A stretch of DNA of 64,000 nt from Erpobdella octoculata (Eukaryota; Annelida; Clitellata; Hirudinida; Erpobdellidae): the NCBI GenBank assembly GCA_963978895.1, contig OZ022242.1, positions 27,254,924 to 27,318,923 on the forward strand, given 5' to 3'. A program made the translations under genes and the position numbers. Of the stretch, positions 57,355-64,000 are shown piece after piece (position 1 is the stretch's first letter; the number at the start of each line of letters is the position of its first letter). Below the pieces are notes generated by a model. It ran no database searches. It was not told the origin of the DNA and was given only the letters and a program-made list of their open reading frames with translations.

Positions 57355-57800
57355 TTTGGCGTCAATCAACGCTTTTATCCTGGATAAAATCATTTTTGTC
57401 CGAACGGTCTTTCACTGTCAGTTTTTGCGGTATTATGTCACAAGTTGATATATTGTGGTGTACCCCAAGCAGCAGTCGAAAGTCGAAAATGTGCTGTCGA
57501 CGCGTCGTGGCACACCACATACATTCAGTTTTACCAGCATTCAGTTGAAGCCTGTTGGAGGCCATCCACAGTGCCACCTGTTGAACTGACTCGAATGTTT
57601 TTTTTAAGGGTGGGCATCAACCGATCTGCTGCTACAGTACTGCTGAGTGTCATCGGCGTATAAATGTACAGATAAGCCTAATGACTGAATTATTTGTTTC
57701 AATGTCAGCAATATACGCGTATAAATTGAAAAGTAGTGGACCCTCAGTATCTACAAACCTTTTATTTATCTTGACAGGCGTAGTTTCCTTCTGAATGGTG
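57355..57800 (-). pseudogene. CR1/L2-like LINE RT fragment, YADD side, inverted
   Basis: The minus strand reads EGPLLFNLYAYIADIET, LGLSVHLYADDTQQYCSSRS (YADD catalytic motif), then after a frameshift WMASNRLQLNAGKTECMWC and FRLLLGVHH. These are RT motifs B', C and D of a Jockey-superfamily LINE. Its orientation is opposite to the motif A fragment next to it, so one LINE copy has been inverted internally. Frameshifts near 57600 and 57690 show decay. It is interrupted at 57848 by the Ty3/gypsy element. Confidence 0.8.
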
Positions 57801-57847
57801 CGATTTTTAAAGACGACATCCTCTATACTCTATGTCTTTGACGTTGA

Positions 57848-58148
57848 TGTAAGATGAAGATGATTCATCTTACGTATTTTCATAGTATTTGTTTATTTTA
57901 TTTTATTATGTGTGCATATTTTGGATGTGTTGAAACAATAGTCATTTATGTATGTATGTATCTGTGTGTATATATGTGTATATGTGTGTATATATATGTA
58001 TTTATATATATATATATATGTATGTATATGTATGTATATATGTATATTTGTGCTCCTGTGACATTGTGTGTGCGTATAATTTTTGTATCATTAGTGTATA
58101 TATATGTATATGTGTGTTTGAGTGTATATATACATGGATGGGTATATG

Positions 58149-58182
<34 letters not shown>

Positions 58183-58470
58183 TGTGTATATATATATATA
58201 TATGTATATATAATTGTTATTGGTCTTTTTCCTTTTTGTGGTCTTCAATAAGAAAATGAGGTGTTCTGGGCAGAGAAATTGGAATTATCAAAAGATTTGT
58301 TAGAACCGTGCGAAATTCTACAAAGTGAGATAATTCAGTTTTGAGTCAAGTAAAAGATTATATTCAAGGAAGAATAATAAAGTTAAAATAAATTCGAGAA
58401 ATATTGTGTTATAAATAACTTCGACTTTAACGTTACGAATCGCTAGAAAGCATATTCCTCTACGTTTACA
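57848..58470 (+). repeat. 5' LTR (623 bp)
   Basis: Opens with a perfect 10-bp inverted repeat, GTAAGATGAA / TTCATCTTAC, separated by 5 bp. It contains (GTAT)n/(TA)n microsatellite in the middle (57945-58210), an AATAATAAAGTTAAAATAAA stretch near the end, and ends TACGTTTACA. Confidence 0.93.
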
Positions 58471-58493
58471 TTGGTGACCTCGACGTATTTACG
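58471..58493 (+). promoter_or_regulatory. Primer-binding site
   Basis: TTGGTGACCTCGACGTATTT directly after the LTR. TGGTGACCYCGACG is complementary to the 3' end expected for tRNA-Trp, the primer reported for CsRn1-like Ty3 elements; the tRNA assignment is inference. Confidence 0.7.
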
Positions 58494-58568
58494 CATTTTC
58501 ATTCGTAAATATATTTTCTGAAGTTATTTGTTCACAAGTGACCGAAATTTTTTTTTCTTTTGTGAAAG

Positions 58569-60170
58569 ATGTCTGACGAGAAATTCATTGCGATGGGACA
58601 GGCTCTAGGCTATTCCGGAGTGGATTTAAGGAATTACGTCAAAGAGTTAAAGGATGAAGAAAGGGTTAAGAGAATGGAGGAACGGGAAGAAAAAAAGGCT
58701 CAGCAGGAGTGGGAAGAAAAAAAGGCTCAACAAGCTAAAGAAGAACGAGAACTCCAACTTCAACAAGCTAAAGAAGAACGAGAACTCCAACTTCAACAAG
58801 CTAAAGAAGAACGAGAACTCCAACTTCAACAAGCTAAAGAAGAACGAGAACTTCAATTTCTACGTGAGCGCGAACAACGCCAGCATGAATTGGAATTGAA
58901 AAAGCTGGAATTAGAGGCCCTAACAAAAAAAGAGCCAAAGGTAGAGGTAACAAAGATTCCATATCCAAAGTTCTCGGAAGGTGACGACGTGGACGCTTTT
59001 CTGCTCCGTTTTGAGGCATTGGCCACGGCAAATGATCACCCAAAAAAGGGTTGGGGAATGCTTCTGGGTTCTCTGCTGAATGCGAAGACATTGGAAGTGT
59101 TTGGCCAACTCAGCGATAGTCAGATGCAGGATTACGAGTCGGTAAAAGAGGCACTCCTTCGCCGTTTTGGGAAGTCGGCAGAAGACTACCGCATAAAGTT
59201 TCGAGAGTCAAAGCTTGAACCAGAAGAGACTTGGGAACAGTATCTGGTGCGACTAGATAGTTACCTCAGGCGCTGGGTGGATCTCGCGGGTACAAAAAAC
59301 TATTTGTTTTTGTTCCTAAAAGAGCAGTTCTTTGGAAAGTGTCCGTCGGGAATGGCTGAGAATTTGTTGGAGAAAGAAAGCGGTGACGTCAATGAGTGGA
59401 GTCGCTGGGTCAACAAGTACAATCAAGCTCACTCAGTCAAAAGCATGGCAAAAGTCGAGAACACAAGCAGGATTAGCGGAAATCGTGGTCAACCAGACTC
59501 TGACTCGGGAATGGTTGGACCACGCTGTTACAATTGCAATAAGCTGGGCCATATGGCAAAGGATTGTCATCACGCTGGACAGATCGCGAGGGACTACAGC
59601 CAAGGCACTCAAGCAACTCCAGTCATGTGCCAAGCGCTTAGAGAGGCCAACTTGACACCACCATGCAAAGGTTCTGGAGTAGTGAATGCATGCGCGGTCA
59701 TGGTGTTGGATGGTAAATTGAATGAGGTCCAATTAAAATGTGGATGCTTTTCACCGGTAATAGCGGATGGTTGTTTTCACTCAGGAGAAAAGTTTAAATT
59801 AACCAGAGGGTTTGTGAACAGAAAACCGGTGAGGGTTTTGAGGGACACTGGCTGTACTGCCATAATGGTAAAGGAATCATTAGTGCACCCGCGTCAGATG
59901 ACCGGAAGAACAAGACCCTGTGTTTCGATCGACGGCACAGTTCGGGTAGCCCCAACAGCAGTGGTAAAAATCAAAACAGACTGGTTCGGAGGAACCAGAG
60001 AGGTGGTGTGCATGAAAAACCTACTTTGCGATCTCGTGCTGGGAAATGTTGAAGGGGTAAGGGGTTTTGATGCAATGACGGCAGGAAAACGCTTTGGTCG
60101 GAAACCACAGAAATCCGCTTCCAACTACGACAGCACTCAGAGGAATGATCGGGTAAATTTTAGAAAATAG
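58569..60170 (+). CDS. Gag-protease polyprotein of the Ty3/gypsy element
   Basis: 533 codons, ATG at 58569 (AAAGATG context), stop TAG. Residues ~20-125 are a charged coiled coil that includes four near-identical 11-residue units (QAKEERELQLQ; 33-bp DNA repeats at 58729-58860). Residues ~135-290 are a SCAN-like capsid region (FLLRFEALATANDHPKKGW, ALLRRFGKSAEDY, ETWEQYLVRLDSYLRRW). A zinc knuckle at 320-333 (CYNCNKLGHMAKDC, C-x2-C-x4-H-x4-C) packages RNA. An aspartic protease begins around residue 420, with active site DTGC at 426-429. It ends without entering RT. The frame is intact, implying either recent insertion or selection. It could supply particles in cis or trans, but needs RT/integrase from a full-length relative. 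Confidence 0.9.
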   Translation: MSDEKFIAMGQALGYSGVDLRNYVKELKDEERVKRMEEREEKKAQQEWEEKKAQQAKEERELQLQQAKEERELQLQQAKEERELQLQQAKEERELQFLREREQRQHELELKKLELEALTKKEPKVEVTKIPYPKFSEGDDVDAFLLRFEALATANDHPKKGWGMLLGSLLNAKTLEVFGQLSDSQMQDYESVKEALLRRFGKSAEDYRIKFRESKLEPEETWEQYLVRLDSYLRRWVDLAGTKNYLFLFLKEQFFGKCPSGMAENLLEKESGDVNEWSRWVNKYNQAHSVKSMAKVENTSRISGNRGQPDSDSGMVGPRCYNCNKLGHMAKDCHHAGQIARDYSQGTQATPVMCQALREANLTPPCKGSGVVNACAVMVLDGKLNEVQLKCGCFSPVIADGCFHSGEKFKLTRGFVNRKPVRVLRDTGCTAIMVKESLVHPRQMTGRTRPCVSIDGTVRVAPTAVVKIKTDWFGGTREVVCMKNLLCDLVLGNVEGVRGFDAMTAGKRFGRKPQKSASNYDSTQRNDRVNFRK

Positions 60171-60529
60171 TCGACTAACTCGGAGCTGTATCAAAGCAAG
60201 GAAAGAAACACGTCTGCCATTTCAAAGGTAGGAAATAAAGTTGAGGCAAAAGTTCAAGCTTTGAATCCGCCAAAAGAAAGACCAAGGCTCAATCTTCTGC
60301 CTAGAGGACAAAATGGAGGGGTGGGGAAAGATGGAAAGTTGAATTCGGCAATCTTCCGAGATGCCCGCCCTGTTGACACAGCACGCATAGAGATAGAGAT
60401 TGAGAATAAGTTGAAAGTAAACTATTTCAAAGGCAAGGAGAACATCGGTGCTGACTTTCTTAGTCGTAAAGAGAGTGACGATGTAATCAAGAAACATTGA
60501 CGCGTTTATTTTTTCGAAGAGGGGGGATA
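60171..60529 (+). pseudogene. Residual pol 3' stub before the 3' LTR
   Basis: A short frame (60261-60500) includes NPPKERPRLNLLPRGQ and ends YFKGKENIGADFLSRKESDD. G.eN..AD.LSR is the pattern that closes the RNase H region of Ty3/gypsy pol. So a large internal deletion joins the post-protease linker to the end of RNase H, removing RT and also losing integrase downstream. Confidence 0.75.
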
Positions 60530-60818
60530 TGTAAGATGAAGATGATTCATCGTACATATTTTCATAGTATTTGTTTATTTTATTTTATTATGTGTGCATA
60601 TTTTGGATGTGTTGAAACAATAGTCATTTATGTATGTATGTATCTGTGTGTATATGTGTGTATATATATGTATGTATATATATATATATGTATGTATATG
60701 TATGTATATATGTATATTTGTGCTCCTGTGACATTGTGTGTGCGTATAATTTTTGTATCATTAGTGTATATATATGTATATGTGTGTTTGAGTGTATATA
60801 TACATGGATGGGTATATG

Positions 60819-60890
<72 letters not shown>

Positions 60891-61148
60891 ATTGTTATTG
60901 GTCTTTTTCTTTTTTGTGGTCTTAAATCAGAAAATGAGGTGTTCTGGGCAGAGAAATTGGAATTATCAAAAGATTTGTTAGAACCGTGCGAAATTCTACA
61001 AAGTGAGATAATTCAGTTTTGAGTCAAGTAAAAGATTATATTCAAGGAAGAATAATAAAGTTAAAATAAATTCGAGAAATATTGTGTTATAAATAACTTC
61101 GACTTTAACGTTACGAATCGCTAGAAAGCATATTCCTCTACGTTTACA
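60530..61148 (+). repeat. 3' LTR (619 bp)
   Basis: Same ends and order as the 5' LTR; differs by scattered substitutions (for example TTCATCGTAC in the terminal hairpin) and microsatellite lengths. Confidence 0.93.
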
Positions 61149-61154
61149 TTTGAG

Positions 61155-61642
61155 TATATCTTCATCAGTCACCATATCAATTTCTTTCTCGTTACAATCA
61201 CTTTGTTATTTTCTTTCAAACAAATCGTTTTCAAATTTTTCGCTTGTTTTATTTTCAGTGAGGTTATCATAGAGGAGTGGTTTGGGCTCTGGATTTTAGA
61301 GTCACAATTATTACTAGCCTCTCCAACTGAAACGTCAGATGAATGTTTACAGTTATTTATTTTTGTTTCAAGAGGTTTCTTTTTTGGATCCCTGTTCGTC
61401 ATATATGTTTTACGTTTATCTCCCTTTATCAATCTATTCATATTCATTTCTCTGGTTGCGTTTGTTGCAATTCCAAATTTTAGAACAATTGAGCATCAAA
61501 CAACTACAAAATGTGGGTGAAATTGTTATCTTGAATGTTAATTGCTGGTTCTTGTTCCTGGATCAGCAAAGCCTCTGCCACGCTTAATCGTCTCGGATTG
61601 TTAAAAGTTTCTATTATTTCAGTGTCATTCCACAAGGTTTTG
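61155..61642 (-). pseudogene. Penelope endonuclease C-terminal part, right-hand side of a split gene
   Basis: The minus strand reads TKTLWNDTEIIETFNNPRRL then SVAEALLIQEQEPAINIQ, which is the end of the GIY-YIG domain (rLsi.EAllI....PaiN). After a stop/frameshift a Lys/Asn-rich region runs to 61169 (KRKTYMTNRDPKKKPLE). The matching N-terminal side is at 63116-63343. The two are separated by the foldback element 61643-63115. Confidence 0.82.
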
Positions 61643-63115
61643 GTATGCGGACATTTCATCAAAGGACGATTCATCAAGGGACTGTTCATCAAGGACTATT
61701 CATCAAGGGACTATTCATCAAGAGACTATTCATCAAAGGACTATTCATCAAGAGGACGGTTCATCATAAGGACTGTTCATCTAAAGTCTATTCATCGAGA
61801 GGACCGTTCATCAAATTTTGAAGCCACTCTTCAACAACCTTTATCAATATATACCCAAGCTATTTTCAGCGTAAAGTAATTTGATGTATTTTTAAAAGAC
61901 AGTTCTTCATCTTTGATAAAATAAGTTTTAAACATATCAATAATTTAAAAAACAAAAGTGATGGCAACCAGGGTTGTTTAGAGCGGTAATATTGGCTGAC
62001 AAGATCGTTGATGGCAGCGCGCTACATTTTTTTATCTGTTATCGGCGCTATTCGCTACCGCTACTTTTATTCAAAAACAAAATAAATTTTTTATATTAAT
62101 TAAATGATTTCCAATGTTATTAGTTTTTATTTGAAGTATGCATGAAATCTGAGTCTGGTTGATTTATCGACGAGCGTAAACGTCTCTTTGAAATGTGGAA
62201 TCTTTTTTTACCTCGATATGACAAGCGTGTGCGTCTCTTTGAAGTTTGGCAGAAGTGGTAGACCGTGTGTTAGTGATGTTTTGAGGTTTATGGTATCTGG
62301 CTGTTTGAGTGTGTATATACCTACAGTTTGTACAAACAGTTGAAGGCAGTTTTTTAAACTTTTTATTCAATTGTCTTTTGCTCGTTTGATCTTAACACCT
62401 TGACGTTATTTCTTGTCCAGTTGTTTTATTTACTGTATGTGACGAATACAATTGTTGTATATTATAACCATGTCTTCTACAAACTTGCTCGAGGCATTAG
62501 TGTCTTTGAAGCGTGACCCCTTGGTGTTAAACGACCGATGCCAGATTTGATATATCGGGCATGCGTGATGCTTTGACGTGTTTGTGGTCTTTGGTGAATG
62601 TATTTTAAACTTTTTTAGAGGTTTACGAAAACAGTCAAATTTAGTTTTGCTGGTGCTGTGACCGGGAGCGGGAAAGCGATCGGGAACGGTAAGGCAACCG
62701 GGAGCTGGATATAAGCGGGAAAAAAGAGCGACCGGGAGCGTGAGAGCAAGCGGGGAAGGAAACGGGAGCGAGAGAGAAAAACAATCGAAAAACCTCTAAA
62801 AAACCCGGGGCAACGCCGGTTACCCCGTTAGTTCTTTTATAAAGTATAAAGTATTTGGATGCAAGCACAGTTGCACTGTAAATTTGATATAAATTACTCT
62901 ACATTTTGGTGACATATTTTGGTTGAAAATAACATCTTAAACAATTTTATTAACTTTTTTGATGAATAGTCCACTGGATGAATAGACATTAGTTGAACAG
63001 TCCTTATGATGAACCGTCCTCTTGATGAATAGTCCTTTGATGAATAGTCCCCTGATGAATAGTCCTTGATGAACAGTCCTTTGATGAATCGTCCTTTGAT
63101 GAACAGTCCTAGAAT
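61643..63115. mobile_element. Foldback element with tandem-repeat inverted ends, 10-bp target duplication
   Basis: Ends are ~150-bp inverted arrays of ~15-bp units: left (61655-61815) GGACTATTCATCAAG-type, right (62960-63112) the complement. It is flanked by identical CAAGGTTTTG at 61633-61642 and 63116-63125, and it splits a Penelope coding frame. Long TIRs built of short tandem units plus a 9-10-bp duplication match the FB/Mutator-like class. The interior has no recognisable transposase, a ~60-bp partial duplication (CGTCTCTTTGAARTKTGG, 62185 and 62230) and a Helitron 3' end. Confidence 0.9.
62640..62831 (+). mobile_element. Helitron 3' end nested in the foldback element
   Basis: GACCGGGAGCGGGAAAGCG minisatellite, AACCTCTAAAAAACCCGGGG, hairpin CCGGGGCAACGCCGG, and GTTACCCCGTTAG at 62831 (CTAG decayed to TTAG) with flanking T. 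Confidence 0.75.
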
Positions 63116-63343
63116 CAAGGTTTTGTCTAGAAAACTGCTTATGGTGTTTTTACAGAAATGCTTCATAATACTTCCACCATGCAAATGCAAAGTCAACCTT
63201 TGTGATAAAGACGTTCGGGTGGAGCCAATGTACGTTGCATGATCACAAGGACATGTGAACCTGTTGATAACATTTTCCCGTTGCAAACGCTTTTTACAGT
63301 TAGAAAGTATGTTTCGCATAATCATGGAGTTACGCATAATCAC
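63116..63343 (-). pseudogene. Penelope endonuclease, N-terminal side of the split GIY-YIG domain
   Basis: The minus strand reads RENVINRFTCPCDHATYIGS then TRTSLSQRLTLHLHGGSIMK and ending SSFLDKTL, at which point the foldback element begins. The F.C....tYIG.T..sL..Rl..H block is the GIY-YIG core, clearly related to the copy at 48570-49832. The frame continues artificially into the foldback repeats as repeated KDYSSRDYSS-like residues. Confidence 0.85.
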
Positions 63344-63469
63344 GCGTCCACACTAGCTTGCTCACTGAAAGCTATTTTAGTAATCCTCGTCCACTTTTAT
63401 TGATTTTAAGTGTAACTCTGCATGATAGGACAACAAACTAACTGCCGTTTATTTCAGTTTATTATAATA

Positions 63470-63700
63470 TGTTTGAAAAGTGTCTTTTTCGATTTTAATA
63501 AATATATTTTTATTATTATAAAGTTTAAAATGAAGCTCTGAAGATGGTTAAATTAACCAAAACTGGCCAGTCAGCTGGAAAAAATAAAAGTTTTAAAACG
63601 TTGCTTGCTGTAGTTTCTGAAAAGAAGAATATTGTTGCGTTGCAAAATTTATATAAGAAATTGCTGAATGCGAAATGGGCCACAAAGTTTAACGTAACTA
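63470..63700 (+). mobile_element. Penelope 3'-UTR-like sequence, inverted relative to its ORF
   Basis: AAGCTCTGAAGATGGTTAAA then CCAAAACTGGCCAGTCAGCT matches the CTCCGAAGATG...CGAAACCGATCGGTCAGCC signature of Penelope UTRs (see 50105-50150), but on the strand opposite to the Penelope gene at 61155-63343. This mirrors the inverted arrangement of the 48-kb copy. Confidence 0.6.
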
Positions 63701-63724
63701 ACTTGAAAGAATATATATAAATAT

Positions 63725-64000
63725 ATATATAAATGTGTAAGTAAGTAAGTAAATCTTTATTAACCAGCCTGACAATGACGCACAGCGGTTTACATTTAAA
63801 TAATAATAAAAAAAAAATAAGAATTAAATAAAAATGAATACAATCGACAATCTAAAGTTAAAGACTTAAAATAAAAATCTAAAAACTTGTTTTTATCAGA
63901 GATTTAATATAGAGTTCGGCATTGTTTAAGTTATTTTGAGTTATTTTGAGTGCAGCGATCTATAGATAAAAGTTTTTCTAAGTAAGGAATCGGCATGCGG
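63725..64000 (-). mobile_element. Probable CR1/L2-like LINE 3' end
   Basis: (AAGT)n tail at 63738-63752, then AATCTTTATTAACCAGCC, and at the window edge a weak minus-strand C-terminus (LLRKTFIYRSLHS). The element runs off the right edge. Confidence 0.4.

Larger units (their letters stand above)
57848..61148 (+). mobile_element. Ty3/gypsy-type LTR element retaining only gag-protease
   Basis: Two LTRs (57848-58470 and 60530-61148) starting TGTAAGATGAAG and ending TACGTTTACA, nearly identical outside microsatellite length changes. They are flanked by TTGA on both sides (57844-57847, 61149-61152). A PBS follows the 5' LTR, and a CGAAGAGGGGGGATA polypurine tract precedes the 3' LTR. The interior has an intact gag-protease ORF and then only the last few residues of an RNase H-like end. 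RT and integrase are absent. Confidence 0.93.

Noticed and set aside
58654..59108. Alternative-frame ORFs overlapping gag
   Set aside because: Shadows of the gag-protease frame; Lys/Asn- or Phe/Leu-rich owing to the repeat unit.

Overview
The window is eukaryotic and almost certainly from an invertebrate animal. It is AT-rich, intron-containing and saturated with transposable elements and microsatellites. It has TTAGGG-type interstitial telomere-like repeats, tRNA-derived SINEs with (ATT)n tails, CR1/L2/I-type LINEs, an R2-like LINE family with a restriction-like endonuclease, Penelope elements, Ty3/gypsy elements, hATs, Helitrons and foldback elements. No prokaryotic gene organisation is present. 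I cannot name the phylum from sequence alone.

The one host gene I can recognise is hidden under the repeats. Five short plus-strand exons (12929-13052, 13130-13222, 22668-22721, 36597-36718, 36797-36906) join in a single open frame with matching intron phases. The product resembles the N-terminal half of the meiotic MutS homologue MSH5. Its introns are up to 13.9 kb and are filled with hATs, LINEs, SINEs, a Helitron, gypsy fragments and foldback elements. The first coding exon and everything after the fifth exon were not found. Two weaker minus-strand exon candidates (55920-55972 and 44543-44596) may belong to another gene.

Layout: 0.2-8.3 kb holds Helitron debris (including a broken helicase), a hAT with an exact 8-bp target duplication, LINE 3' ends and an R2-like endonuclease fragment next to an (ACAT)n tract. 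8.5-11.3 kb is a dead gypsy integrase split by a 2-kb terminal-inverted-repeat element. 11.7-12.9 kb is a LINE and a SINE. 12.9-36.9 kb is the MSH5-like gene with nested elements. 37-44.5 kb holds (ATGT)n tracts around a second R2-like copy, a large hAT-like element, a gypsy gag-protease remnant, a complete small Helitron and a LINE end. 45.8-55.5 kb is a head-to-tail Helitron cluster with internal ~155-bp satellite units, interrupted by a hairpin-shaped Penelope element (47.8-50.3 kb) and a small LTR element (51.5-53.4 kb). 56-64 kb holds two SINEs, an inverted LINE, a young gag-protease-only Ty3/gypsy element with paired LTRs, and a Penelope split by a foldback element.

The most notable items are the MSH5-like gene read through TE-packed introns, the direct Helitron tail-to-head junction at 54060/54061, the foldback element inside Penelope with a 10-bp duplication, the (ACAT)n-flanked R2-like elements, and two non-autonomous LTR elements. 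Most coding-looking stretches are decayed transposon genes, so coordinates of broken genes are approximate.
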